Assembly (NCBI GenBank): GCA_030651695.1 | Contig: JAUSCD010000012.1 | Span: 1-64,000, forward strand | Direction: 5' to 3' | DNA length: 64,000 nucleotides | Origin: Pseudohongiella sp. | Lineage (GTDB): Bacteria > Pseudomonadota > Gammaproteobacteria > Pseudomonadales > Pseudohongiellaceae | Shown here: positions 9,215 to 18,547 of the stretch, piece after piece | Layout of the letters: each line of letters begins with the position of its first letter | How positions within the stretch are numbered: the first letter of the stretch is position 1 | The notes under the pieces: model-generated | Told to the model about the DNA's origin: nothing | What the model saw: the letters and a program-made list of their open reading frames with translations, nothing else | Database searches by the model: none | Translations under genes and position numbers: made by a program

Positions 9215-9216
9215 GT

Positions 9217-10986
9217 ATGACCGGGATCAGGGAACAGATCATCATCCGGTGCTGCCTGACGGCAGGCGCGATTGTGGCACTTTACTTCGTTCTGACGGTG
9301 ATAGCCGGCATCAGCCTGTCTTACTCGCCTGTGCCCTTCTGGGATATGTGGGGCGGCACGCTGAACTTCTATCTTGCCGTTCTGGATGGCAATACCAATG
9401 TCTGGTGGACTCAACACAATGAGCATCGCATCATTCTGTCGCGCCTGCTGTTCTGGCTGGATTTCCAACTGGCCGGAGGCTCCGGCGTGCTGTTGCTGGC
9501 CACTCACCCAATACTGGCAGGACTTGCTGCATACGTATTCTATTTGTTCTGCCGTCAGTTGATCATCATTGAACCTGACCGCGCACGCGTGCTGAGTTTA
9601 CTCTGCGCCACCTTCTTTACAGCATGGCTGTTTCAGTGGATGCAGGCAGAAAATTTCACATGGGCCTTCCAAAGTCAGTTTTTCCTTGCCCAGTTATTGC
9701 CTTTGCTGACGTGTTATCTGCTGGCCCGATCTGCGACCACATCGACACGCCCGACGCTTTGGTTTAGTGCCGCCTGCGTTGCGGGAGTGGCCTCTGCGGG
9801 GACCATGGCCAACGGCATCATCTGTCTTCCGCTCATGATGGTATACGCATTGGTGACAAGGCAATCGTGGCAACGCGTGCTGGTACTGGCCGTGCTGGCC
9901 GCAATCACACTGAGCCTCTATTTCAGAAATTACTGGGCGCCCCGGGGACACGGCTCTGTCACTCAGGCTTTGTTGGAACAGCCTCTGGATCTTGCCCAGT
10001 ATGTATTGTTGTACATCGGCACTCCGTTTTATTTTCTGCTAGGAGCCGGCATCTACACCACGGCTGTTGCCGTAGTCGCCATGGTGGCAACTGTGCTGAT
10101 GGCAATTGTCGTTGCCTGTTTTCTCGTTACAACCACTCGTGCGCTACTATCTGGCTCCCGAGATCCGCGAAAAATCTGGCAGCTTGCCCTGGTGTTCTAC
10201 ATTATTTACCTCGCAGGCACTGCGCTGGGCACCGGTGGCGGGCGTCTGGTTTTCGGCGTAAACCAGGCATTAGCCTATCGATATACCACACCCGCACTGA
10301 TGGCCTGGGCAGCACTTTTTGTACTATTGATTCCCGGTATCGTGCGTCACTGGCGCAGTACCCGCCTGGTTGTAGTACCTGCTGTAGTTGTTTTGTGTTA
10401 CTTGATGATCAGCCTGCAACTGCAGGCATTGAATAGCAGACAACAGCAGATTTTTGAACGCTCTCTGGCAGCTCTGGCATTGGAGCTTGATATCAGAGAC
10501 GCACCACGAATTCTGGCAGTCCATGAAATGTCCAGCGCCTTGATTCACATTGTTGATCTGGCGCGCCGGCGCGAACTGTCTGTATTCGGCAACTATCCAC
10601 TGCAAGGACTTCGCGAGCAGCTTGGGCGCTTTTACCAGGCTCCTGAGGAATTGCCTTCATGCGAGGGCTACCTGGACATCATCGCTGAGGTGCGGGGAGA
10701 AACCGAATACCACTTCATACAAGGCTGGCTGGTCAACACCACAACGCGGGCCCCTGCAACATTGATCAGAATTGTAGACAGCAACAATTTGACGCAAGGT
10801 TTTGCGCTGGGCGGACAGGTGCGCACCGATGTTGCCACCGCCATTGGCGCGTATGCTGAGACTGCCGGGTTCGGCGGTTATATGACGCTGCCTGACACAG
10901 ACAGCAGCATTCGCCTGATAGCAGACAACAACGCATGTGAATTAGGAAATCCGGCGTTGCCGGAGATAGCAGGGGAATTAAATTGA
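9217..10986 (+). CDS. Polytopic membrane protein, probable GT-C glycosyltransferase
   Basis: A 589-residue inner-membrane protein with about ten hydrophobic helices and a soluble, probably periplasmic, C-terminal part (about 430-589). The first loop carries PFWDMWG followed by WWTQHNEHR; an acidic residue in the first large outer loop is typical of GT-C enzymes that use polyprenyl-phosphate sugars. No precise family was recognised. In this operon it may transfer the arabinose-type sugar to a pilin, lipopolysaccharide or another envelope acceptor, as TfpW is reported to do for Pseudomonas pilin. The ATG at 9217, just after the SDR stop, is preferred over an ATG at 9148 inside the SDR gene. Its stop overlaps the next start. 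Confidence 0.72.
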   Translation: MTGIREQIIIRCCLTAGAIVALYFVLTVIAGISLSYSPVPFWDMWGGTLNFYLAVLDGNTNVWWTQHNEHRIILSRLLFWLDFQLAGGSGVLLLATHPILAGLAAYVFYLFCRQLIIIEPDRARVLSLLCATFFTAWLFQWMQAENFTWAFQSQFFLAQLLPLLTCYLLARSATTSTRPTLWFSAACVAGVASAGTMANGIICLPLMMVYALVTRQSWQRVLVLAVLAAITLSLYFRNYWAPRGHGSVTQALLEQPLDLAQYVLLYIGTPFYFLLGAGIYTTAVAVVAMVATVLMAIVVACFLVTTTRALLSGSRDPRKIWQLALVFYIIYLAGTALGTGGGRLVFGVNQALAYRYTTPALMAWAALFVLLIPGIVRHWRSTRLVVVPAVVVLCYLMISLQLQALNSRQQQIFERSLAALALELDIRDAPRILAVHEMSSALIHIVDLARRRELSVFGNYPLQGLREQLGRFYQAPEELPSCEGYLDIIAEVRGETEYHFIQGWLVNTTTRAPATLIRIVDSNNLTQGFALGGQVRTDVATAIGAYAETAGFGGYMTLPDTDSSIRLIADNNACELGNPALPEIAGELN

Positions 10987-11924
10987 ACAACAGCCGAATC
11001 GTTCTGCCTGGTGGCGCCGGTCTGGTCGGACAAAATCTGGTTGCACGGCTGCGGGCACAGGGATACAACAATATTGTTGTGCTGGATAAACACATGGATA
11101 ACCTTGAGGTACTGCGACGAGTACAGCCGGAGGTGACAGCAGAGTATGCAGACCTGACGGAACCCGGAGATTGGCAGCAGTATGTCCGCGAGGCAGACGT
11201 GGTTGTAATGTTGCAAGCCCAGATCGGCGGAGTGGACTATCAGGATTTTGAACGCAATAACGTCCATGCTACTCAGTTAATTCTGGACGCAATCAAGTCA
11301 GCGACAACAACCCCATACCTCGTACATATCAGCTCCTCCGTGGTTAATTCTGTTGCCGATGATTTTTATTCGCGCAGCAAGCGCCTGCAGGAAAAACTGG
11401 TTCTGGACAGTGGTATCGCATGTCCCATTTTACGTCCGACACTCATGTTCGGTTGGTTCGACCGCAAACACTTGGGCTGGTTATCCCGGTTTATGAAGAA
11501 AGTGCCGGTTTTTCCCATCCCTGGCCACGGCCGCTACATGCGACAACCGCTGTATGTGGGTGATTTTTGCGACATCATTATCAGTTGTATAAACCGCCGC
11601 CAGGGTCGAGGAATCTATAATATTTCCGGACACGAAAAAATTGATTACATCGATATGATCTGTGCGATCAAGCGCATCTCCGGTGCAAATACCTGGATTA
11701 TTCGTATTCCTTATCGATTGTTCTACCTGCTGCTTTGGTGTTGGGCACTTTTTGATCGCAGCCCACCATTCACCACTCAGCAGCTGGATGCACTGATAGC
11801 AAAAGACGAGTTTGAAGTCATCGATTGGCCGGCTCTGTTCGGGGTGCGCTGCACACCATTTGAGGAAGCACTTCAGGAGACATTTACCGATCCACATTAC
11901 AGCCATGTTGTGCTGAAATTTTGA
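10983..11924 (+). CDS. NAD-dependent epimerase/dehydratase
   Basis: A 313-residue extended SDR. The nucleotide-binding motif PGGAGLVGQNL is at residues 9-19, a Ser-rich SSSVVNS stretch supplies the catalytic Ser region, and FYSRSK provides the YxxxK pair. The start is TTG, overlapping the previous stop as TTGA, which implies coupled translation. Proteins of this type modify nucleotide- or lipid-linked sugars. Its place between the GT-C-like gene and the FAD oxidoreductase suggests a further sugar-modifying step in the same glycolipid pathway. The substrate is not known. Confidence 0.8.
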   Translation: MNNSRIVLPGGAGLVGQNLVARLRAQGYNNIVVLDKHMDNLEVLRRVQPEVTAEYADLTEPGDWQQYVREADVVVMLQAQIGGVDYQDFERNNVHATQLILDAIKSATTTPYLVHISSSVVNSVADDFYSRSKRLQEKLVLDSGIACPILRPTLMFGWFDRKHLGWLSRFMKKVPVFPIPGHGRYMRQPLYVGDFCDIIISCINRRQGRGIYNISGHEKIDYIDMICAIKRISGANTWIIRIPYRLFYLLLWCWALFDRSPPFTTQQLDALIAKDEFEVIDWPALFGVRCTPFEEALQETFTDPHYSHVVLKF

Positions 11925-11950
11925 CCATCACCTGACACGGAGTTTGTTCA

Positions 11951-13237
11951 GTGAGAATAGCAGTACTTGGTGCCGGCCCGATGGGTCTGGCCGCAGCATA
12001 TCAACTGGTCCGGGATGGCCATCAGGTTGTGCTGTTTGAAGCAGATGATCGTCTGGGCGGCATGACCGCCAGCTTTGACTTTAATGGCCTGCTCATTGAG
12101 CGTTACTACCATTTCCATTGCCTGTCCGACCACGGATTGCTTCAGATGCTGGATGAACTGGGTATCGCTGATCGGATGCGATGGAAAGAAACCCATATGG
12201 GCTTCTGGCACCGGAAGCAACTGCAGGACTGGGGTAACCCGGTGGCGTTGCTACGTTTCAAGGGCTTGGGGTTTGTCAGCAAGGTCCGCTACGGCCTGCA
12301 TGCTTTCTGCGCTACAAAGCGCAGTAGTTGGCACGATCTGGACAACGTAAGCGCTTCAGAATGGATAAAACGCTGGGTAGGCAAGAGCGCATGGGAGACC
12401 CTTTGGAAACCTCTGTTTGAATTCAAGTTCTATCACTATGCCGACAACCTGTCAGCAGCATGGATCTGGAGCCGGATTCACCGAGTGGGGGGTTCACGTT
12501 ACAACCTGATGCGGGAAAAACTCGGCTACCTCGAAGGTGGCTCAGAAACCTTACTGCAGGCCATGGCAAGCTCTATCAGGCAGGGCGGCGGAGAAATCCG
12601 GCTGTCGTGTCCGGTGCAACAAGTCCGGACGAATCAGGGGCGGGTAACCGGATTGCAAGTTAAAGACAGCCTCATATGCGAAACGTTCGACAAAGTTGTC
12701 AGCACCATTCCGCTGCCATTTGTGCCACAACTGATCCCTGATCTGCCGCCTGCGGCACTGGCAAGGTATCGTGCGCTGGATAATATTGCGGTCGTATGTG
12801 TAATCGTCAAACTGCGCTCGCCACTGACGGATAAGTTCTGGCTGAACATCAATGATCCTGATATGGACATACCCGGACTTGTGGAGTACAGCAATCTGCG
12901 TCCATTGGAGCATGCAGTTGTGTATGTCCCCTTTTATCTGCCAGCAGACCACCCCTCGTATGCCGACACAGATGAAGTATTTGAAGGCAAAGTGCGGCGT
13001 TATCTGAAGACTATCAAACCAGCACTTGTGGATGATGATTTCCTGGATCTGCGAGTCAGTCGCTACCGGTATGCCCAACCCATTTGTCCGCCTGGCTTTT
13101 CGTCGGCCTTGCCGCCTTACCAGACAGAAATTGACGGGCTGTGGGTGGCCGATACATCCTACTATTACCCAAATGACCGGGGCATTTCTGAAAGCCTGGA
13201 CTTTGGCCGCAAACTGGCAAAGGAGGCAGTGGCATGA
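11951..13237 (+). CDS. FAD-dependent oxidoreductase (NAD(P)-binding, UGM/amine-oxidase-like)
   Basis: A 428-residue flavoprotein with [13 protein letters not shown] at the N-terminus (Rossmann dinucleotide fold) and the GG doublet in [11 protein letters not shown] that contacts FAD. A C-terminal [17 protein letters not shown] segment closes the FAD site. It belongs to the broad amine-oxidase/UDP-galactopyranose-mutase-like superfamily, but the UGM active-site residues could not be assigned with confidence. The start is GTG with ACGGAG about 8 nt upstream. It ends in ATGA overlap with the GtrA gene. Linked genes suggest work on a lipid-linked sugar or its carrier. The reaction is unknown. Confidence 0.75.
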   Translation: MRIAVLGAGPMGLAAAYQLVRDGHQVVLFEADDRLGGMTASFDFNGLLIERYYHFHCLSDHGLLQMLDELGIADRMRWKETHMGFWHRKQLQDWGNPVALLRFKGLGFVSKVRYGLHAFCATKRSSWHDLDNVSASEWIKRWVGKSAWETLWKPLFEFKFYHYADNLSAAWIWSRIHRVGGSRYNLMREKLGYLEGGSETLLQAMASSIRQGGGEIRLSCPVQQVRTNQGRVTGLQVKDSLICETFDKVVSTIPLPFVPQLIPDLPPAALARYRALDNIAVVCVIVKLRSPLTDKFWLNINDPDMDIPGLVEYSNLRPLEHAVVYVPFYLPADHPSYADTDEVFEGKVRRYLKTIKPALVDDDFLDLRVSRYRYAQPICPPGFSSALPPYQTEIDGLWVADTSYYYPNDRGISESLDFGRKLAKEAVA

Positions 13238-13650
13238 CCAGAAACTTCCTGACCAACCAATACGCGTCACGGCAGTTTCTGGCCTTTTTGGTGACCGGCG
13301 GCATCGCCGCATTAACAAATTTTGGTAGCCGCCTGGCTTACAACCAATGGATGAGTTATTCCAGTGCAATCATCCTTGCCTACATTACCGGCATGATAGT
13401 GGCGTACCTGTTGGCCCGGATGTTTGTATTTACCAGCAGCAGGCAGCCGTTATCACACTCTGTGCTGTTTTTCCTGTTGATCAACTTGCTGGCGGTGACC
13501 CAGACGTGGCTGGTCAGCATGCTACTGGCGTACCAGCTGTTACCCGCACTGGGCATCCAGACGCTGGTCCCGGAAATTGCGCATGCAGTGGGCATTGTGG
13601 TGCCGGTATTCACCAGCTATCTGGGCCACAAGTACTGGTCTTTCCGTTAA
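13234..13650 (+). CDS. GtrA family membrane protein
   Basis: A 138-residue protein with four hydrophobic helices, the [13 protein letters not shown] start typical of GtrA, and a closing [10 protein letters not shown] segment that is also typical. GtrA proteins help move or present polyprenyl-phosphate sugars at the inner membrane. In Mycobacterium tuberculosis a GtrA-like gene (Rv3789) sits beside dprE1 and dprE2, so the same association here strengthens the pathway call. It overlaps the preceding gene by 4 nt and is the last gene of the run. Confidence 0.88.
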   Translation: MTRNFLTNQYASRQFLAFLVTGGIAALTNFGSRLAYNQWMSYSSAIILAYITGMIVAYLLARMFVFTSSRQPLSHSVLFFLLINLLAVTQTWLVSMLLAYQLLPALGIQTLVPEIAHAVGIVVPVFTSYLGHKYWSFR

Positions 13651-13742
13651 ACCTTCGGACAATCAGGCTGACAAATCCCGTATGAGCGCATACACTTGGG
13701 CGCTATTTGCATCCTCATGACAATTCACGGATACCGGTTTTA

Positions 13743-14741
13743 ATGCTTTTACCGTTTTTAGCTATTGTTGTCGGGCTGGTAGTGCTGGTCTGGAGCGCCG
13801 ATCGGTTTGTTGATGGCGCCGCATCGGCGGCCAAACACTTCAATATCCCTGCCTTGCTGATCGGCGTGGTTATTATTGGTTTCGGCACTTCTGCGCCTGA
13901 GCTGGTGGTTTCAGCGCTGGCTTCTCTGGAAGGCAACCCCGGCATCGCGCTGGGCAATGCGTATGGCTCCAATATCACCAATATTGCGTTGATACTGGGT
14001 ATTACAGCGCTGGTCAGCCCTATTGTTGTCGACTCTCAAGCCCGACGCAGCACATTGCCGTTACTGACATTGGCCAGCATTTTTGCTGCTCTGCTGCTGT
14101 TTGATGACTACTTGAGTCGCCTTGATGCCATTGGCCTGTTGATCGTATTTACCGCCCTGATGGGATGGACCATTTATCAGGGAATGCGGGATCAACCCGA
14201 CACCTGCTCCACATCGCATGACATCCCGATCCCAAAGGAACTCCAGCAGGGCCTGGCCCACCCGATGCCCTTGAAGTTTGCTTTGATCTGGCTGGTCATC
14301 GGTCTGATATTGCTGATTGCCAGCTCCCGGATTCTGGTCTGGGGCTCTGTGGAAGTCGCAGAGAGCCTGGGTGTGAGCGATCTCATCATTGGTCTTACCA
14401 TCATCGCCATTGGCACTTCCCTCCCCGAACTGGCATCCTCCGTGGTTGCCGCCCGCAAAGGCGAGCACGATATGGTGGTGGGTAATATTCTTGGCTCTAA
14501 CGTGTTTAATACCCTGGCAGTCGTCGGTATCGCCGGTGTAATTCACCCGCTGGAAATCAGCCGTGAAGTGCTGACCCGTGACGTCGCGACCATGCTGGTG
14601 CTGACGCTGTCGCTGTTTGTGCTCGGTCACGCACGCAACAAAGGCAATGGACTTATCACCCGCAGCAAAGGACTGCTGTTGGTAAGCGCTTATGTGATGT
14701 ACACCTTATGGCTGGCAAGCAGCGTATTTTTTGCCGCATAA
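13743..14741 (+). CDS. Ca2+/Na+ antiporter, CaCA family
   Basis: A membrane exchanger of about 332 residues with the two alpha repeats of the family: GFGTSAPELVVS with GNAYGSNITN in the first half, and AIGTSLPELASS with GNILGSNVFN in the second. These carry the ion-binding Glu and Asn residues. About ten helices are visible. It most resembles YrbG-type transporters and may export Ca2+. An in-frame TTG at 13707 would add 12 polar residues. The ATG at 13743 is preferred because the first helix begins at once, although the ribosome-binding site is weak. Confidence 0.9.
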   Translation: MLLPFLAIVVGLVVLVWSADRFVDGAASAAKHFNIPALLIGVVIIGFGTSAPELVVSALASLEGNPGIALGNAYGSNITNIALILGITALVSPIVVDSQARRSTLPLLTLASIFAALLLFDDYLSRLDAIGLLIVFTALMGWTIYQGMRDQPDTCSTSHDIPIPKELQQGLAHPMPLKFALIWLVIGLILLIASSRILVWGSVEVAESLGVSDLIIGLTIIAIGTSLPELASSVVAARKGEHDMVVGNILGSNVFNTLAVVGIAGVIHPLEISREVLTRDVATMLVLTLSLFVLGHARNKGNGLITRSKGLLLVSAYVMYTLWLASSVFFAA

Positions 14742-14774
14742 ACCAGCCTGACGTTTAAGGAAATAATAATAATT

Positions 14775-16778
14775 ATGAAACTGCAGCTGCTGTGCTTGCT
14801 GTCGGCTATTTTAAAATCAAAGCTGGCTGGCTTTTTTAACCCGATGGCGCTTTTGCAGCTGACGGTTCCATTTATCATTTTCACCTTGTCGGCACAGGTC
14901 AGCGCCCAGACCCCGTTCACTCGTGATGTGACCGGGGATCTGTTGCAACAGGTGATGCCTCAGGCTACCGGTTTCAGTGAAAAATCGGGCGAACCACCGG
15001 TTTTTACAGCCTATGGTGTGCTGCCGGACTCTGGTGAAACCGGCATCATCGGATACGTGTTCCAGACTTCCGATATGCCGCCGCTTGAAGTCGGTTTCAG
15101 CGCCCCTATTGAGGTGCTGGTGGCTTTGGACACACAAGCCACGATCACAGCGATCAAAATACTGGACTACAACGAATCATTCCGCTCCAGCCGCGGCGAC
15201 TTCATGTCTGCAAGGGGTTTTCAGGAACAGTTCCGACGCAAACCTCTGACCGACGAATTCCGGGTCGGGCGCGACATTGACGGTGTCTCGCGCGCCACCA
15301 TTACCAGTTGGGCAACAACCCGCGGCATCTACAACGCTGCACGACGGGTGGCACAGGTCTATCTCCCTGACAGTGGCATCGCAGCGGGCCAGGACTCAAG
15401 CGCAAATCTGCGCGCCCATCTGGAGCCTTTGACCTGGGATGAGCTGAAAGCACAAGGCATGGTAAAAGAGCTGGCCGTTGCCCTGCCCGACAGCACCGTT
15501 TTGAATCTGTCCTTTGCGTTTCTGGGCAACAACGAAACGCTGGGTGAATTGTTGGTTGGCGCCGAAGACTATTCCCGCGCCGAACGCGATGCCAGTAACC
15601 GCTTTGATGCCGGCGCGCTGGTGTTGACGGGTATCGGCGGCAATGCCTCCGATCCCTTCCGGCAGGAGCGACTGTCGCTGCAACAAAACGGTGTCGATTA
15701 TGAAATGCCGCGCCGGCGTTTTGTCTACGCAGGCAGCGCCATGGACGGCAAAATTGCTCGCCAGGCCCAGTATGCCGGTGCCATGGTGCTGCCGGCAGCG
15801 ATTGATCTGAGCCAGCCTTTTACTATTTTTTATGATCCGGTCAATGGACAGACACCGTCCTCTCTCGAGTTTCAAGTTACAGGCCTGATGCTGGATGTTG
15901 CACTTGGCAATGAAATTCTGGCGCCCGGCGCGGAACGGGAAAACGCCGCCAGCTCCAGCGATGTCAACTGGACACGCGTGCTTGCGCTGCTGGTGATTTT
16001 TGCGCTGGTGATGGCGACTTTCATCACCAAAAATGCGCGTCTGCGCTGGCTGACTTTAAGCGTGACGCTTGTCTACCTTGGATTTTTCAGTGGTGGCTTC
16101 CTTTCAGTGTCACATATCACCAACACCATCAATCTTGGGCCATCGATGATACTCAGCGATATACCACTGTTGATGATTGTGGTGTTTACGCTGGTGACGA
16201 CACTGATCTGGGGGCGCGTATTCTGTTCGACGTTGTGCCCGTTTGGTGCCGTGCAGGACTTCCTGTCGAAGCTGGTGCCCAAACGCTTCCAGAAAACTGT
16301 GCCGATGGCGATTCACAACAAAGCGATCTATATCAAGTACGCCATTCTTGCGTTGATTGTTGTGATGGCGTTCGTTCAGGGAGGCGTCAGCATCTTCCAG
16401 TACTTTGAGCCGTTCGGAACGTTGTTTTTCTACAGCACATCCATTGTGTTATGGAGCATACTGATTCTGATTCTGCTCGCATCGGCAGTCGTGAAGCGTT
16501 TTTATTGCCGTTATGCCTGCCCGCTTGGAGCAGCACTTGGCGTGCTGTCGCTGATAAGCCTGTCACGTATCAAACGTGTGCAGCAATGCACTGCCTGCAC
16601 TGTGTGTGAACACGCCTGCCCCACTGGTGCCATCGAACGGCACAAGGTGGACTTCAAGGAATGCGTGCGCTGCGATATTTGTGAAAGCAAACTTATCCAG
16701 AAGGCAGGGGTTTGCAGGCATACGGTGGACTCACTGATAGCTCGCGGAGTGAAATTGATTCCGTTGAAAACCATCTGA
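14775..16778 (+). CDS. NosR-like FMN-binding, 4Fe-4S polytopic membrane protein
   Basis: A 667-residue membrane flavoprotein. Order: an N-terminal signal-like helix ending near VSAQ, a periplasmic FMN-binding domain (about 90-190; the SRATITS segment is the likely covalent-FMN threonine site), a second periplasmic part, then about five helices. CSTLCPFGAVQD and CRYACPLGAALG are the paired CxxxCP motifs of the NosR/NapH type. A C-terminal ferredoxin-like region holds CTACTVCEHACPTGAI and CVRCDICES. NosR feeds electrons to nitrous oxide reductase, but no nos gene is present here, so the partner is open. AAGGAA lies 12 nt before the ATG, a rather long spacing. Confidence 0.85.
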   Translation: MKLQLLCLLSAILKSKLAGFFNPMALLQLTVPFIIFTLSAQVSAQTPFTRDVTGDLLQQVMPQATGFSEKSGEPPVFTAYGVLPDSGETGIIGYVFQTSDMPPLEVGFSAPIEVLVALDTQATITAIKILDYNESFRSSRGDFMSARGFQEQFRRKPLTDEFRVGRDIDGVSRATITSWATTRGIYNAARRVAQVYLPDSGIAAGQDSSANLRAHLEPLTWDELKAQGMVKELAVALPDSTVLNLSFAFLGNNETLGELLVGAEDYSRAERDASNRFDAGALVLTGIGGNASDPFRQERLSLQQNGVDYEMPRRRFVYAGSAMDGKIARQAQYAGAMVLPAAIDLSQPFTIFYDPVNGQTPSSLEFQVTGLMLDVALGNEILAPGAERENAASSSDVNWTRVLALLVIFALVMATFITKNARLRWLTLSVTLVYLGFFSGGFLSVSHITNTINLGPSMILSDIPLLMIVVFTLVTTLIWGRVFCSTLCPFGAVQDFLSKLVPKRFQKTVPMAIHNKAIYIKYAILALIVVMAFVQGGVSIFQYFEPFGTLFFYSTSIVLWSILILILLASAVVKRFYCRYACPLGAALGVLSLISLSRIKRVQQCTACTVCEHACPTGAIERHKVDFKECVRCDICESKLIQKAGVCRHTVDSLIARGVKLIPLKTI

Positions 16779-17013
16779 ATAAACTAGCCTGCATGTATTT
16801 ATGGAAACCTTTTGCTTGGCGCATTTCCAAAATCGAATGCTATTTATCGGGTTTATGATCGATTCGCTTTCCCGTATAAGGCAATGAGCACAAGTTACTA
16901 AATCGATTCCATTAGAGAACCTACGTTGACTACGTGGTTGTGAACCCTAGCCTTCTCAAAAAATAATTACGCATGAGAAATAATATGTTGTTAAGACATT
17001 GATAAAAAATCTA
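16779..17013. other. Intergenic region at the start of the AT-rich segment
   Basis: A 235-bp gap between convergent genes. It is AT-rich, and no open frame, clear terminator or named element was seen. AACCTACG and CGTGGTT at about 16919-16940 can form a 7-bp stem with one bulged base, but no T-run follows, so a terminator is not claimed. Confidence 0.5.
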
Positions 17014-17499
17014 TTAACTGCCCCTTTTATTGTGATGCGCGTCCCGGCTTCCTATCTCAACCTTGCCACTGATCGATGCTCCCGGAGCGGCCTGCAGAGA
17101 CTTGCACACGATAGTCCCTGCTATAACCGACACTGAACCGGCAAAAGTCTCGTCGCACACGAGATCGCCGTCAAATTTTCCATCGATTACAAATTTCTTA
17201 CACTGCAACTTCCCCGTCATAGTGCCGGATTCAGCTAAAGTAAAATGGGGTGTACTAAGCTCGCCTTCAAGCTTGCCTTTTGCATGCACAGGCCCCGGAG
17301 AGGTGAGTATGCCCCGGAATATCGCCCCGGCGCTTAACACAGACGGCTCAGTATTAGCAGGGCGCGTAATCGTGCTCGGGCTTTTGGTATATTTACCCGC
17401 GTTTTTCTCAACCATAGCTAGAACAACACTGGGCATCTCGAAACTTTCTTTCACTTCTGCCGACGCAGACACTACTTCTGTTTTTTTGTTACCGAACAT
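17014..17499 (-). CDS. Bactofilin (second copy of the operon)
   Basis: A 162-residue bactofilin, a polymer-forming cytoskeletal protein with a beta-helical core. After a disordered N-terminal part (about 1-65), short repeats with Gly at regular spacing (GKLEGEL, GKLQC, GKFDGDL, GSVSVIAG, GKVEIG) build the core. The start MFGNKK at 17499 is typical of bactofilins and is preferred to an in-frame ATG at 17532. It overlaps the end of the LytM peptidase gene by 11 nt. Bactofilins scaffold envelope enzymes, and pairing with an M23 peptidase is a known arrangement in several bacteria. Confidence 0.88.
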   Translation of the reverse strand: MFGNKKTEVVSASAEVKESFEMPSVVLAMVEKNAGKYTKSPSTITRPANTEPSVLSAGAIFRGILTSPGPVHAKGKLEGELSTPHFTLAESGTMTGKLQCKKFVIDGKFDGDLVCDETFAGSVSVIAGTIVCKSLQAAPGASISGKVEIGSRDAHHNKRGS

Positions 17500-18547
17500 G
17501 ATCTTTGATTCCAATAAGTCTGAGGGGATCAATCCGTTTGCCGTTCAGATGCACTTCATAATGCAGATGACTCGCTGTCGATCTGCCTGTATTGCCCATT
17601 ATGCCAAGGACATCCCCTTGCGATACTGTATCGCCCACATTCAGCACTATCGACTCCAGATGAGCATAAAGCGTCAGAATATCATTTGAATGGTCAAGCA
17701 CAACTTTGTTGCCGTACGAACCGTCCCAACCGGCGAATACCACAACTCCGGGGGCAGTAGCGAGGACGTCTGAGTTCGTATAAGAAACGAAGTCTGCTCC
17801 TTGATGCGCCTCAATTCGACCCGTTATCGGATGACGCCTGACCCCGAATCGCGAAGTCAGACGGGCGCTATTAAGAGGACGCGCTACAGGTAAGATTTCC
17901 AAAAATGCATTTACTGCTGTTCGCTCATACAGAAGATCAGTTATGCGATCATTTAAGTAGTACGACGCCAGATCCGAGATGCCACCCAACTCGTCACCCC
18001 CTCCCCCAACCGGAACTGCCTGGTCAAGCCGCTCATCAGGTCTGTATTCAACTCCTGACCGCTGTAGTGAATCGAGGACATCCTTATTGTTTGATGCAAG
18101 CAAATCTCGGGTGGCTTCCACATAAAAACTGAAAGCTTCATCTTGCCAGACTATAATCCTCTTAAGAGCATCCAACCGGCCCGCAACATCAGGACTGAGC
18201 AACTCAGTTTGAAGGTGCGGAAACCCCGGGAGCTCTTCTGACAAATCGCCAAGCGACCCTGCTATTTTAGAGATATATTGTTCTTGGGCAATTACATCTG
18301 CTCTATATGATCTAATTTCCATGGCGGCCCAAAAAATAATCGAAGCAAAGGCAACCGAAAGCGAGCAAAAAATCACTTTGTAGCATTTGCTCTTAGCTCT
18401 TTGTTTAGCCCTGAAAGTATCTACCTGATTCCTGGACATAGAAAGATAGTTGGCACCTTCAGAATTGGTTACTATAACCGTAGCATCGCCAACATCCGGC
18501 AACTGGTCTCTCAACTCATCAATCCATGCCTCAATGTTCTTGCTCAT
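17489..18547 (-). CDS. Membrane-anchored M23 (LytM) family peptidase
   Basis: A 352-residue inner-membrane protein with a cytoplasmic N-terminus, one helix at about 59-77 (IFCSLSVAFASIIFWAAM), a helical periplasmic region and a C-terminal LytM domain (about 235-345). RLTSRFGVRRHP, AHQGADF and HLHYE carry the zinc ligands of active M23 endopeptidases, so the enzyme is probably catalytic and cuts peptidoglycan cross-links. It sits between two bactofilin genes, with ATGA overlap to the first and an 11-nt overlap to the second, so the three are translationally coupled. The likely role is local cell-wall remodelling directed by the bactofilin scaffold. Confidence 0.92.
   Translation of the reverse strand: MSKNIEAWIDELRDQLPDVGDATVIVTNSEGANYLSMSRNQVDTFRAKQRAKSKCYKVIFCSLSVAFASIIFWAAMEIRSYRADVIAQEQYISKIAGSLGDLSEELPGFPHLQTELLSPDVAGRLDALKRIIVWQDEAFSFYVEATRDLLASNNKDVLDSLQRSGVEYRPDERLDQAVPVGGGGDELGGISDLASYYLNDRITDLLYERTAVNAFLEILPVARPLNSARLTSRFGVRRHPITGRIEAHQGADFVSYTNSDVLATAPGVVVFAGWDGSYGNKVVLDHSNDILTLYAHLESIVLNVGDTVSQGDVLGIMGNTGRSTASHLHYEVHLNGKRIDPLRLIGIKDHVR

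Noticed and set aside
9148-9216. Earlier ATG for the GT-C-like gene
   Set aside because: It lies inside the SDR gene and adds a polar His-rich stretch before the first membrane helix; the ATG at 9217 gives a normal N-terminus.
12551-13369. 272-codon minus-strand frame
   Set aside because: Antisense to the FAD oxidoreductase and GtrA genes, with no recognisable domain.
14775-16778. Denitrification locus (nosR proper)
   Set aside because: The domain layout fits NosR, but no nosZ, nosD, nosF or nosY gene is in the window, so only a NosR-like call is made.
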